A stretch of 64,000 bases of DNA from Gonocerus acuteangulatus (Eukaryota > Arthropoda > Insecta > Hemiptera > Coreidae): positions 119,272,015-119,336,014 of the forward strand of contig OX328123.1 of assembly GCA_946811695.1 (NCBI GenBank), given 5' to 3'. A program made the position numbers and the translations under genes. Numbering within the stretch: the first letter of the stretch is position 1; each line of letters starts with the position of its first letter. The notes under the pieces were generated by a model. It saw only the letters and a program-made list of their open reading frames with translations, was not told the origin of the DNA and did no database searches. Shown here piece after piece: positions 12,760 through 24,139 of the stretch.

Positions 12760-13238
12760 AAGTAATCTTGTCAGAACCATGAAATTCCTTCAGCAATGGA
12801 GCATCACAGATGTTTTCTTTTTTTAATTTTACTTTAATTAAAAAATAATTAATTTAATTTTGGGGCTAAAATCACTTTATATTTTTCAAGAAACATCTAA
12901 TCTTATCAAAAACTGCTTCTATTCCTTTAGTAATTTATGAAAGGAAAGTACTAAGATGATGCAGTTCCTTCGGAGTTGGACATTTTTGCCATCAATGCTC
13001 ATTTCCTGACGACCCACCATGCTGGCCACTTGAAATCAATTCTTCCCCTTCTCTACTGACCTTGTGAATGCTTAGCTCATAGAAAAAGAGTAGCTGGAAT
13101 AGATCGGTGTTTGTCCGTGCCTCTATTTAGTGGTCGGATCGAATCAACTACTGCCCATACGCCACTGAGTCACTCTCCCATGTCTAGTCCGTACAAGGAT
13201 TTTCTCCAACTCCTTTATTGAGAGGAGATCGTTGTTCG
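12760..13238. other. No gene; R1 repeat fragment inside
   Basis: Contains a diverged copy of the R1 core at 12951-12985. Otherwise nothing recognised. Confidence 0.55.
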
Positions 13239-13296
13239 TTGCGAAGGTAGGAATTGTCAGGGTTCGTTATTTCTTAATAAAACTATTCGGTCGTTA

Positions 13297-13351
<55 letters not shown>

Positions 13352-14000
13352 CGCTTGTATGTCTGTTTGTCGGTTTGTTCCTTATACAAATCTACACCGT
13401 TTGACCGATTTTGACCAAACTTGGCACACAGGTAGGTTTGATACGGGAAATCTCCTAGGCTAGGTCAAAATAGTCAAATTTCAAAATTTGTTCAAAAGGT
13501 GAAAAGAAAAATTGGCTACACTGAACCATTCAGATTCTGACGGCCATTTTGAATAATGTCTCAAATTTATTTGTTGATGTTCTTGATAATTAGAATAACT
13601 CGAACTCATTGACGGCTTTACATCATTACATAATCATGTAATGCAGTTTATTTCAATTTTATATCAACAGTCACTGTCTAACTAAGGAGCGCTGGCCTTT
13701 CTTTGATAAGAGCTATCTACTCGCAGGCTGTGGTGCTGGCTTCTGACGGCTGTTTTATGAATTGCTGTGGTGCGGGCCTCTGGGGCTGTTTGACGAATTA
13801 CTTGACAGTCACACCGTTTGACCAATTTTGACGTAACTGGGTATACAGGTAGATCTTGATAATGAAGGAGAGTCATAGGCAGAAAGTAGGTGTAGCATGG
13901 CACGCCGGGGAACAGCTAGTTTCTTATAAAACCCATTTTCACATGTAAAATGTAGTTTTATTAAGAATTCACGACCGAGCCCTGACAATTCCTACCTCCG
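13239..14000 (+). repeat. Microsatellite-associated repeat with inverted flanks
   Basis: A (TA)n tract (13299-13347) is followed by TGTCTGTTTGTCGG, then by GTTTGACCGATTTTGACCAA-type sequence, and the block ends at 13920 in CCGGGGAACAGCTAGT. The same modules occur reversed at 38700-38905, 39488-39700, 50505-50738 and 54240-54400. The unit is bounded by a ~45-bp inverted repeat (13239-13285 and 13953-14000, sharing GTAGGAATTGTCAGGG and TTCTTAATAAAACTA). Such (TA)n-headed, CTAGT-ended non-coding repeats are common in arthropods; I cannot assign a class. Confidence 0.65.
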
Positions 14001-16994
14001 TTGTTATTCCTTTAGTTTACGTGCTGTGGAAATAAGTTTATACTCTTTATGTATTCCTGATGTTTCCTGGTTCCAGAAATCTTCTAATTCAATAAAATAT
14101 ACACTACAAATATTGTATATAATTGAATATAAATGCCTTTAGGAGGTTCATATACGATTACTGTTTAATGAATTCACCCTACGATTATCTGAACGAAAAG
14201 ACCTAAAATGTTTAATTGGTAAAGGGTATCTCGAAGAGATTAGGACAGGTTGACAACCCACCGAAGGAGGGTTAGGAAATGAGATTTTGTAGTATTCAAA
14301 GAAGGGATGTTGAAGTCATTGTGTGGGGTTGGTGAGGATGATTTCCAAAGGGCGTTTCTTAAGAACATTCTCCTTTTCTATTTCTATCCGAACGACGCAA
14401 AGTGGTGCGAAACGCTCGATTTTGGGAAAAAACCTTTAGATACTTGAATCTTTCTGATTTCGGGGTCATTTTTGAAGATTTTTGCCGAGTCAAATGAGAC
14501 CACTGCCAATTCGATAGAATAATTATTTTGGAAGAGAAACGGGGTTTATATTACGATATCCCTGACAAACAGCAAGTATTCAATTAAAAAAATTCATATT
14601 TTACTCAATTTGTACAGATATTTATATTTCAAAATGTATTTTGGAGTGCTTAGTTGAATTAATTAACAAGAAATGTAATACTGTTAACTGTTCTTGACGT
14701 AATCAACTTTATTACAATTTTCGCTTATAACGGATACATTTTGACAGTTTCAGATTAGCTATTTGGTGGATCTTACTGTTAATGTTAAGTTACTTGCTAT
14801 CACAAAATGCTTAACAACTCTCTGGATAAAATAATAATGGTAAACTCGTTTTTCGTGAAATAATCGCATACATTCATTTTATAAGGCTGTGCACACATAT
14901 GGCCGAGTACAGAGATGAAATTTATAGGACAGCATCTTCAAAATATGCACTTTTAGTTAAATCTATGCGGAGAGGATAGCTAAGTACCGATTGATTTCCT
15001 ACGCCAAAAAAACTAAGGACAACTTAGTTTCAATACCGATATCTTCACAACCTAAATGCACCAATTTTATGGTAGATTTTGGCAAAAAAGAAATTTTTTT
15101 TTAAAAGCTACATATATACATGAGACTTCCTAGTTAATACCAATTTTTTAGAAATAAAATAAGTGGTATAAAATATTGTTCTACTTTTCACTAAAAACTG
15201 TGTGATTTTTATTCGGTGAGAAAACAACAAAAAGGTATTTCATGGTCAGAACTATTAATAAATTTGGAAAGCAATATTAGAGCAGTATTGTACAACTAAT
15301 TAGGTTTAAAAAAATGGTGGTTCAAACAGGATTGAACACGTTCGGTTTTGGAGTTTTTTTCCCTCTCGGCACCACTGTATGGTATGGTCATTTACCATGC
15401 ACAGTAGGTCATTCACCTAGATCATCTGTACTCAATCATAGCTCTAGCGTATATAGAAAATAATTTCGGAGGGGGGGGGCTGGTAACGCCTAGGCGTTTG
15501 GGGTGCAGGGAAGATTTTAAAATTTTTAGTGTTTAAAATGGTGGGTTTTAAGGTCCTCTGGACACCTAGTAGACCAGCTTTTCTTTTTTTACATGAAATT
15601 TGCTCAACAAAACAAATTTTTGTCCCCTCAGTCCCTCCCTTATATAAGCCCATGAATCATAGATAGGGGAAATCCTATTACTGGCTAGGAATGTAGGTAT
15701 GTGTTACATGATGCAAAGGCCGTAAAAAGAACCTGAGGTTCAAATGTGTTTGCATTTATGTATTTTAGTAATTGAATCAACTGGCTGTGTATAAGCTATT
15801 AAAATCTAGACTTGTTAAATCCTTGGCATGCTATGGATGTCTTGTTTAACGGCGCATACTAAGGACAGACGGAAATAAGTTATTAGTCGTAGAATCGAGA
15901 TTTTTATTTTAATTTTTTTGTTTAGGTAGATGGGAAACTCAGAAAAGTTGCGTTATTTATTACCATTCAAAGGGTACAAGCACATCTTAGATAATTACAT
16001 CACTGATATGTTAGTGAATGTCAAAGGTCAATAAACGTAAAGTAGCATGAGACGTTTTTTATCGGGTTATCTTAGTTATCTCTTTTGGGGTTATCAGCAA
16101 GTTGGTCCATTTATATTTTTTCACCAGTATTGCGCCGTTCTCTAAACGCATACAATGTCGTTTCTTGCCGCCTCTTCCATACTAAGTCGAATGCCGAGTC
16201 TATTCGATAGGATATTAAATCATTTGCGTTACTCTATGGAATAGCATACCTTCTCTAATTGCTGGCGAAACGGGTTATCTAAGTTGACTCGAACTTTGAT
16301 TCTATATTGGGAATTCAATCGTAGCTATAACAGAAACTACGATTTCCCAGTCGCTAGTTTTTGCTCCACAACCAACTTTAAGCTCAGGTTTGAAAGGCTG
16401 GATTTGGGATCTTGGCCTTAATAATTAGCTGGACGCTTTAAAACGTACTTTGACATAAAATAAGTGTAGTTCCTATCTATTCGGAAGCGGGATTTGTACC
16501 GTTATATTAAAGTAGAGTGGACACTGAGCGGCCTGTTTGACTTCATTATACCGATCCTTGACAAAGGAAGAAAAGGAAATGAATTCTGTAGAGCGAAGGG
16601 TTGACTGCATGTTGACCAACTTGTATCAAAGCTAACTTTCATTACTAGCTCGTTTATAGTCGCTCGCACCTCCAATAGAGCTGTCGCCTTTATAATGAAA
16701 ATGGTTTATTAAACAATTCCACCTTTTCAAGGCTCCCCTCTTTTAATGGAAGGTTTCTTTGAAATCGCACGTTATCGACATAGTCTCGTTTAGAACCAAT
16801 GCTTTTGCTGCTTTACCCGATCCTTTAATCTCTGAAGGACTTCTGCATTTTATTGGGTCTATAGTGTTTTGTCTATGTTACGTAACAGTTTTAAATTCAA
16901 GAATATATTTTCCTGAGTCAAATATGAATAGTTGGTCCATTATTTTGGATACTTGGTAGGGTAGGTCAGGCTACCCACGAATTACCTTCCAAAA

Positions 16995-16996
<2 letters not shown>
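14001..16996. other. No gene seen
   Basis: About 3 kb of A+T-rich sequence without recognisable coding, RNA or repeat termini. The open frames present (up to 69 codons) show no motif. A G8 run occurs near 15473. Confidence 0.5.
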
Positions 16997-17031
<35 letters not shown>

Positions 17032-17141
17032 GGCGCATCGACAATTCTTGTCCATTAGCGCCGACATCCAGGGTGCAGCCAGCGAGCCCTGAGATGAGAA
17101 AATTCCTGTCGCCGGTGGGGATCGAACCCACCATCTCCCGC
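16997..17141 (-). mobile_element. tRNA-derived SINE, 5'-truncated
   Basis: Read on the - strand, a tRNA-like T arm with a good B box (GGTTCGATCC at 17119-17128) is followed by about 75 bp of SINE body, then a LINE-like tail hairpin (GGCGCTAATG ... GCGCC) and a ~33-bp poly(A), seen as poly(T) at 16997-17029. The A box is missing, so the copy is truncated inside the tRNA-like head. The body matches the second SINE at 27899-28003. A possible short TSD (AACATT) is too weak to rely on. Confidence 0.85.
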
Positions 17142-17142
17142 T

Positions 17143-17640
17143 TATGAATAACATTATAATTCTGCAGAAATCGCAAATAAGATATTTAGGACTGATACTA
17201 GAAAAACGTTTAACTTGGAAGCCTCGCATAACACAGAAAAGACAGGAACTAACCAGACGTTTCGACTTTTATCACGCTTATTGGAGAAAAGCTTGAACCT
17301 TTCACTGGTAAAACAGACGAACTATGTACAAACCTTACTCCGACCAATATGGACTGGTCAAGGTTGGACTGAACGGATCTAACACACACGCGATAAATTA
17401 ATAAACCTCAAGGCAGATACTGCACAGTGCAGTTATAGTGGACCATTTAATGTGAAGCATAACCGACAAATTAAGCCTGTAACTCAGACATTCTACTTCG
17501 ATGGACTGTATAGTCAACTCTGGCCTGGAGGACTTCCCATACACGACGAGGAATATCATAAGATTTGGACTGCGCAGTCCAACTGTTATGATATTCCTCA
17601 TCGTATATGGTCACTCTAAGAACTACGAACAGCTTAATGA
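17143..17640 (+). pseudogene. Jockey-type RT relic
   Basis: A short conserved stretch IRYLGLILEKRLTW followed by KRQELTRRF and, after a frame change, NLSLVKQTNYVQTLLRPIWT matches the RT thumb region of Jockey elements (a YLG-L-LD-RLTW block followed by L-L-NK-L-YK-ILKPIW). No RNase H or poly(A) is visible. The - strand SINE lies directly upstream. The fragment is interrupted by stops and ends near a strong palindrome at 17537-17610. Confidence 0.7.
17537..17610. repeat. 74-bp near-perfect palindrome
   Basis: Arms of 37 bp with no spacer, centred on GGACTGC/GCAGTCC at 17573/17574, with 33 of 37 positions paired by hand count. It lies at the edge of the Jockey relic, and one arm repeats part of that sequence in inverse, suggesting a local inverted duplication. 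Confidence 0.85.
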
Positions 17641-18317
17641 TACGCAGGCGAACCTTCTCTAGAATGACTAAGTTAAATTGGAAATTTATTCATTGAACTT
17701 CTTGCAACTCGAGAAAAATTGATGCAATTGGTGGGACACATTGTAATACATTTTGTACATTTTTTAAGGTACGAAGAGAAGAATATGTAGAGTCCAGAGT
17801 AATTTCTACAGGGAAATCAATTCCGCTAGGCTTGTGAGGGTTTTTACGTGGTAAATTTGTTTTTTTTTTCTCTTGAAAAATGACAAGCCGAGGGATTTCC
17901 ATCTCTTGGCACACGTGGGTTCCCCAAGTAGAGATGTAGGAAAGACAGAGTCTCCTTAATCCGAAGCAGACTATAAATCAGTTTATCCCCACCTCGAAGA
18001 GGTGCGAAGAAGGAAGGTTTTCATACAAGTCGGATTATCCTTGGGCCTTAGACCCTGTTCGGATATTTGTCCTTGAATATCTTTCGCTTAATATCATTGT
18101 CTCATTTCGCACTTTCATCTCTGGATGTAAGTACTTTGACGATTAATTTTTTCTCAAGAAATATTTTAAAAATAATAAGGTTCTTTTGAACTTTTTTTTC
18201 CCCTTCTTATTTTTTGTGTTCACTTTATTTAGCTATTGAGGTTGAAAGCTCTTTTAAAAAAGAAGACTTCAAATCTTATTCATCCTACCTACTACGTACC
18301 GAAAATGGCCGTCGTTA

Positions 18318-18320
<3 letters not shown>
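17641..18320. other. No gene seen
   Basis: Nothing recognised in this A+T-rich stretch. Confidence 0.5.

Positions 18321-18402
<82 letters not shown>
18321..18402. repeat. Compound (TA)n(GA)n microsatellite
   Basis: TA repeats (about 18321-18366) pass directly into GA repeats (about 18366-18402). Confidence 0.95.
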
Positions 18403-18405
<3 letters not shown>

Positions 18406-19079
18406 CGAGTTTAGCTCTGTTGAAGAGCACTTGAATAAATATTTTATATTCTTATGTCCCAGACCACCCCTAGCCCCATCCATAGTTTAAATTAAGTATT
18501 AATGTAAATTGGGTAATGCATTGTATTAACCACACTATCTTGCTAGTGTGCAGTATAGTCAAGAATCAGATGCCTCTACAGTGTCTGCCCCTCTGGGCCC
18601 GTGTGCCTCTTACGGGACCGATATCAGAGCTCACGGCAGTGCCGCTTAGGCCCTTAATAACTAGTCAAGAACCTAACACTCTTACTTGTTTTATACTTAT
18701 TTTTGCAATTCCGAGTTTTCGTTAAATGATGGCCGCTGTAACGATCGGATTTATTTTAAAATGTATGGCATTTAAAGATTCAGGCCCTTAGGGTGAGGAT
18801 TCTTGGGGGCTCTGTATGAACTGTATGCAAGTTAAAACGGCTATCATTTAAGGAAAACTAGACTAATATATGAACTATTATATATAAATGTTCAGTAGCT
18901 TTTAAATTAATAAATGTAAGTTTATCCAAAATTCTAATAAATTTCCTTAAAAAATATTAGAGCATAAAGTTCGATAGGACCGTTTGAATCAAAGATAACG
19001 GTACTTGAAGGTTGGTCTGTTCCCTTCTATTTTTTCTAAACCTTATGAGAAATAAGCATTACATCTGAAGATCCTCAGG
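18403..19079. other. No gene seen
   Basis: Nothing recognised. Confidence 0.5.
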
Positions 19080-19160
19080 TTTTTTTTTTCTTTTTTTTAG
19101 GTGAAATCGACCACATGGGTCATGACCACCGTTGAACGAAAAAAAAAACAAACAAAAAAA
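19080..19160 (-). mobile_element. Solo LINE 3' tail
   Basis: On the - strand this reads GGTGGTCATGACCCATGTGG, a short spacer, CACC and an A-rich tract (T-rich at 19080-19098). It matches the 3' hairpin tails of LINE copies A and B, with a GGTG/CACC stem. Nothing of the LINE body is present, so it is an extremely 5'-truncated insertion or a SINE-like tail. An A-rich tract also lies on the other side. Confidence 0.6.
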
Positions 19161-20130
19161 CTTAATGGTTGGACCCACCCTTAAGGTTTTGCAGTTCCTA
19201 CTAGTGCGAATTTTAAAAATGAATTATCGTATATCATAAGAAATGGATTGACTTTCATAATGACTTATTAATCAAATCAATTGTACCATTAAAGAATCAA
19301 AGTTCTAATCGGCCACAAGCGTCAATATGTGGTTTCCAAGACTACTGGGAGACCATCTTATTTCCTACGAATACTTGGAAAGGGTTTATTGAAATGTCAA
19401 ATATTCTTCCATCGCCTAAAATTCAATCCAGTTCTCCAAACCACATCTACCACCTCTGAACAGTTTCCTCTTCTCATTTCCTCACAACGAAATGGCAGGT
19501 TTTGGTTATTTTCCGTCAAATTTCCCAAAGGTCATTTGAATGTCAGAATATGAAAATCCTGTCAGAACGTATCAAATAAACTGATTTATTTTTAATTTAA
19601 TAACTTCCTGTATTTTACTTACATTTTAAATCCCTTTTGATTGTCTTAATGTTTTTAATTTAGAACTGGCTTTCATTAATGCTGCTCCCTTCCTGGAGGA
19701 GTAATTTTGTAAAATACGCCTTAAAAACGACGAACTCATAGGAACTGCGTCATCCTAGCCCATTTCCATATAATGCTTTTCGCTGGTGGAATTTGGATAT
19801 TCTAAAGGGGAAACCGTGGAGATATTGTTTTAAACGAGTGTACTATATGTAGTGGTACTCGAGATATTCGATATTTTTTTGTCATATGGAACCTGTGCTT
19901 TAGGAGTTTTACAATGTTGGGAGTATTCCCTAGAGGCGTGTTACTTATACACGCGGCGTGTTTGGAGTTGTTTCAATCGAGAAAAACCTCGTCAGAATTG
20001 GATTGATGGTAGGAAAATTACACTCTCCAGTATTTCTCGGTGGAGAGGAGTGTAGAATCTAAATAAGTACTACCCGCAGGAACTGCGTCATCTTAGTGAT
20101 TTTTCATGAGATGTTTATTTCTGGTGTGAT
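19161..20130. repeat. Three diverged R1 repeat copies
   Basis: R1-like cores occur at 19187-19220 (+), 19722-19770 (-) and 20074-20125 (-). The last two are direct copies that stay similar for about 60 bp past the core, 350 bp apart. The first and second face each other, as terminal inverted repeats would. No coding sequence is recognised between them. Confidence 0.5.
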
Positions 20131-21304
20131 TTGGAAAGGATTATGTAGAAGATTTATATTTAGAATTAGAAATGACATCCCGGGAAGTCTGTCCAGGATT
20201 AACCACACCAAGGTGTGTAAGGTCTATTGTGCCACCATTCGTTATCCAGACCTGTGTCAGCAATGAACTTCTTCGGTCCTGAGGATCATCATGAATCTTC
20301 TTTGGATCATCAATGGGGTCTGCTCTAAAATGCAGGCATATATCTGCTGCAAGCACCGTACACCTGTATCTTAGTCCTCAAATAATAACCGGCACCATGA
20401 TGGGGTGGCCAGGCCCCTGGAATAGAGAAGCCGATGCAGTTCGAAGTCTTCTGTAAAGATAGCTGTTAGTAGTCTTAGATTAGGTCTGCCCAGATTAAGA
20501 AGAGTATCCGTCCTCTTATTTTCAAAGAAACATCTATAAAGTGCTTCGTGTGTTTCAGGGTAGTAGAGTGTAAATCCTTCTGTGTTGAAGCATTGAATAG
20601 AAACTTTTAATGTTTCGCCTTCAAGACTATTAATACAACACTACCAAAACTTCAAGCATCTTTTTCTCTTGTTGAGGTGGCCATATTGAAATTTAGCCTT
20701 CCACTAAGCATACATATACAGAAAAAAAATATCATTTTGCATTAATTCAGGTATAGTTTGTAGAGCTATTTAAAACTGGTCATTCGAATAAAATTAATTT
20801 AAAGCGTTTTTATAAAAGCTTGAATAAATTAGAATATTGGTTTATGATGCTAAAAAATGAAGAAGGAAATTGACTATGTTTTAGATATTCCAAATTTAGC
20901 AAACTAAGACATATAAATTGTAGTTTTATTTTAAGTATTAAAAACATTTATTGACAGGCGTGATTAGTTTTCAACTTTTCTTATACTTTTGATGACCTCA
21001 TAAAGGTTAAAAAGGAGCAAAAATAGATAATCAACCGCCTTGTAAAATTCCTTCAAAAGTAAACCCTCGGTTATAGAAAAGGGCACATGAAATTTAGTTA
21101 TATTCCGTTGAAGCCAAAATTAAGTTTCTATTCTAAGCTGCCCAAGTTACAACACTAGGGATAATAATTATGTTGAGCCATAAAAAGATCATTTAGTTTC
21201 TGGGAGTAACACATTTTTTAAACGCACTGCATCTTATATTTTTCTAGTGATAATTACAAAATAGCAGAAAACAGAATTTTGTAACGTTTAGAATAATCCT
21301 TTCA
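20131..21304. other. No gene assigned
   Basis: A 71-codon - strand frame (20141-20356) has a fairly balanced amino-acid composition, but I recognise no family and see no splice or promoter context. The remainder is A+T-rich. Confidence 0.4.
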
Positions 21305-21366
21305 ATTTTTTGTTGTTTTTGTTTTTATTTTTTTACGGCGAACCGAAATCTGGGCCAATAGCGCTG
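21305..21366 (-). mobile_element. Solo SINE/LINE tail
   Basis: Read on the - strand, CAGCGCTATTGGCC, a spacer, CGCCGT and an A-rich run resemble the tail of the SINE at 16997-17141. The hairpin is partly degraded. No tRNA-like head is clear upstream. Confidence 0.5.
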
Positions 21367-22061
21367 ACTGATTTACCTGATCAACATTTTTTCATATATT
21401 CACATTTGCTTGAACTCACTGCCATGCGAATAGAGGTTCGGAGATCTTTCCGCAATGCAGATTGGCCCATTGGTACTAGTTCAATATTTATTTACTAATA
21501 TTTTACATAGGTAATTAGTGCGTTAAATATGTCGTACTCCAAAGAATGAGCTGCAGAGGAAGTAGAGGAGAGGACTCAGGAGAGAAATTTTTCCACAGAG
21601 GAAGGGGGCGACAGGGAGCGATTAGGAAAGTGACATTTTACAAGGAGGGGCGCCTGTTTTTTCTAACCTCTCTTAACGAGTACGCAATTAGTCCACCCAT
21701 TCTACTAGCTCGTTCCGAAAAGCACCATTCCAGCCTTACTTATTCTCCGTCTACTAGCCGAGAAGCATTTAGGACTCCTTGGGAGCTTAGAACACACGAC
21801 TAAAGTATAAAGCATTGCTTGCAGATTGTGCCTAGAGAAAATATTACAGGCCTTACTTGGTGATTCTAAGGCATAGCCTAAAACAAGGCGATTCATTCTA
21901 ATATATCAATCATAAAGCCCAAATAATACCTGAGTCACAAACAACTCTAGCTTCGTGCGAGTGGTCTCGACTTGTGTGTATCCGGGCTGATACATTGTGA
22001 CTTGCGCGAAACGGATATGCTGATTTTGTTGCTAATGAACAAGTTCAGTAAATATTTATTT

Positions 22062-22064
<3 letters not shown>
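21367..22064. other. No gene seen
   Basis: An 85-codon + strand frame at 21546-21803 has no recognisable motif. Nothing else is seen. Confidence 0.45.

Positions 22065-22108
<44 letters not shown>
22065..22108. repeat. (TA)n microsatellite, transposon target
   Basis: TA tract ending directly at the terminus of the DNA transposon at 22109. A TA dinucleotide also borders the other end (23361-23362), consistent with TA target choice. Confidence 0.9.
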
Positions 22109-22111
<3 letters not shown>

Positions 22112-22439
22112 GGTTAAATATTTAAATGGCAAAACTTCAGGAGCGTAAGGATAGAAAAACTAAGACAAAAAGTCATTTAGATACTTGCTTTTGAGAAAAT
22201 CGCAAAGCAGGTTTTCATTTTTTTTACTGACTTTTTCATTTTAAGTGGAAATACGTTGTCATTGTCTTGACGCTGACATATTGTTCGTGTACGGCTTCTG
22301 CAACGGCAAAGCATTGAGAGTTCGTGCGCCGATTCCTAAATAGAAGAGGACCAAATCGACGGGTTTTTTTGTTAGTTTTTATTATACTAGGAGATACCGT
22401 TTAATTTTATTTATTTTATTTTCTTTTATGTTATCATCT

Positions 22440-23271
22440 ATTTAATGTAGATATTGTTCAAAATGTCGTCCTCTTACAGAATTGCAAGCATTACATCTAG
22501 CACTGGCTTGATAAATTGCAGCTGATCATAGTTCTGGTGATATTTAGTGCACTGCATATATGATTCGGTCTTTTAATTGCTCCCTCGAGTTGATTAATAA
22601 CAACTAAACTTCCAGTTAGGTTCCTTCCTTTCGTTGGGTGCCCATGACCTGTCGCGGTTGAATACACCTTTCAGAACGACAAAAAAAAAAAAAAGAAGAA
22701 AAATCAAGTTTCAAGATTCCCCATGCGTAGATATCAGGTAATCGAGGTGGCCAAGATACTATTCCTCCACCTCCAATCCATCCTTGTGGATAATTTATGT
22801 TCAGCCATTTATGTTTTTTAATCTTTCGAGTATAAAAATATAGACTCGCCAGTAATCTGCTCCAAATTCCAAGCCAAACGTTTAAAGCAAATTCATGCTA
22901 TATATGGGATTTTCATGAGCCCTTACACGATAATTCCTTTGGTTAAGGTTTCCTCATCTTGTAAAGGGAATATCGCCTTCATTACGAAGTAAGAATTACC
23001 CAGTCTCTCGTCTTCTATTAAAAGTTAACAAAAAGACTCGTCGATTAGGCCTTCTTCTATTTGGGAATCGGTGACCAAACTCCCACACCACTTCTAAAGA
23101 ATTACTTTTGCAGAAACCGTACATCGTCAAGAGATTGAATGTTAGTGATTGGTTTCCTGAAACAATTCGTAATGGCATTTTATTTCCATTAAAAATGTGA
23201 ATAAAAAAGTACAAAACTGGAAACTTGTTTAGTTTCTTGTTTTGCGATTTTTTCCAAACCGAAGAAAACAC
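22440..23271 (-). pseudogene. DUF4817/DDE transposase pseudogene
   Basis: The N-terminal helix-turn-helix-like segment lies at 22996-23160: MYGFCKSNSLEVVWEFG, then RFPNRRRPNRRVF and an RRRETG end, a pattern I associate with the DUF4817 domain of arthropod mariner-like proteins. The C-terminal DDE end is at 22725-22815 (WIGGGGIVSWPPRLPD, compare WPPRSPDL in the family). Past the LINE-tail insertion a last piece reads RGRHFEQ near 22455. The middle of the catalytic core is missing. A second, inverted copy of the N-terminal segment (VYGFCNGKALRV) sits on the + strand near 22290-22360. Confidence 0.7.
22621..22706 (+). mobile_element. Solo LINE 3' tail nested in transposon
   Basis: TTTCGTTGGGTGCCCATGAC, then a GCGGTTGAAT block, ACACC and a 14-bp A tract: the same 3' hairpin module as LINE copy B (tail at 40187-40260, other strand). 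It splits the transposase relic, so it inserted after the transposon. Confidence 0.8.
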
Positions 23272-23370
23272 GAAAAAATCTCTAAATGACTTTTTGTCTT
23301 ATTTTTTTGGTCCCCTAATTGCTCCTGAAGTTTTGCCATATAAATTCGGGACACTCTGTGTATTTTTATT

Positions 23371-23408
23371 ACTTAGCCCAAAACACGAGACATTACTTTG
23401 AATTCTTA
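23371..23408 (-). repeat. Left inverted flank of PLE block
   Basis: This 38-bp sequence is repeated in inverted form at 26138-26175 (about 35 of 38 matching, sharing AAAGTAATGTCTCGTGTTTT). It abuts the (TA)-rich start of the PLE block. Confidence 0.75.
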
Positions 23409-23451
23409 TATATATATCCTGACATTGTTTTGGCTGGACGGTGGTCGTAAT

Positions 23452-24095
23452 GCATCAAATAGAAACACCAAAAACTCCAGGTCTCCACCACAAATGATTT
23501 ATTTTATTGTCAAAACATGTTTTAAGAGACTACAGCTCCATCATCAGTGTTTCTACAGCATAGAAAAAACACGAAATATATAATTTTTAACAAGGAGACA
23601 AGTTTATCAAGCAATAAAATCATTAGAATAGTCATATAACCTTAAAAAAACAAAACAACAACATGTTACAATTAATAAAAACCAATGTAATACCTTAAAA
23701 ACACACAATCACGCATGCATTCATACTTACATATAAATTAAGACCCGTACACACACAGCCATCCGTTAAAATTAAAAACCAGAAGAAAATAAGAAAAAAA
23801 AAAACACGGGAGAACCGCCTGTAGTAGAGAAGTGGGTGGGTACATCAGCATTAGGTTTATGTACCGATTGTGATATATATATTTTTTCTGGTTTTTAATT
23901 TTAACGGATGGCTGTGTATGTACGGGGTTTAATTTATATGTGAGTATGAATGCATGCGTGATTGTGTGTGTTTTTAAGGTTTAGTATTAAATTGATTTTT
24001 ATTAATTGTAACTTGTTGTTGTTTTTTTTTTTTTTAAGGTTATATGACTATTCTAATGGTTGTGGTGGAGACCTGGAGTTGTTGGTGTTTCTATT

Positions 24096-24099
<4 letters not shown>
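23452..24099. repeat. Inverted pseudo-LTR arms of the PLE
   Basis: 23620-23790 and 23884-24060 are inverted copies with a ~93-bp loop. The symmetry resumes outside, 23455-23492 pairing with 24061-24099 (GGTGGAGACCTGG and TCTATTTGAT modules). A 123-bp stretch (23497-23619) is present only in the left arm. Terminal-repeat pieces in inverted orientation are typical for PLE insertions. A related fragment lies at 53531-53762. Confidence 0.8.

Positions 24100-24138
<39 letters not shown>
24099..24138. repeat. (TA)n at PLE junction
   Basis: TA tract exactly between the terminal-repeat segment and the truncated RT coding region. Confidence 0.95.

Positions 24139-24139
<1 letters not shown>

Larger units (their letters stand above)
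22109..23360 (-). mobile_element. Fold-back Tc1/mariner-type transposon, degenerate
   Basis: The ends are CAGGGTTAAATATT and, inverted, CACAGAGTGTCCCGAA, each bordered by TA, and the shared inner sequence ATGGCAAAACTTCAGGAGC follows. The inverted arms extend about 250-375 bp. They include an inverted second copy of the transposase N-terminal coding start, which is far longer than normal mariner termini. The element therefore looks like a transposon whose 3' end was replaced by an inverted copy of its 5' end. A LINE-type tail is inserted in the loop (22621-22706). Confidence 0.75.

Noticed and set aside
17111..17141. A tRNA gene, suggested by the B box and T arm
   Set aside because: No anticodon arm or acceptor match; followed by SINE body and A tail, so it is a SINE.
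17990..18015. CTCGAAGAGGTGCGAAGAAGG resembling part of a hammerhead core
   Set aside because: Lacks a true CTGANGA box, the GAAA box with flanking stem III, and a cleavage triplet.
20141..20356. 71-codon - strand frame with balanced composition
   Set aside because: Looks less random than most, but no family recognised and no flanking support.
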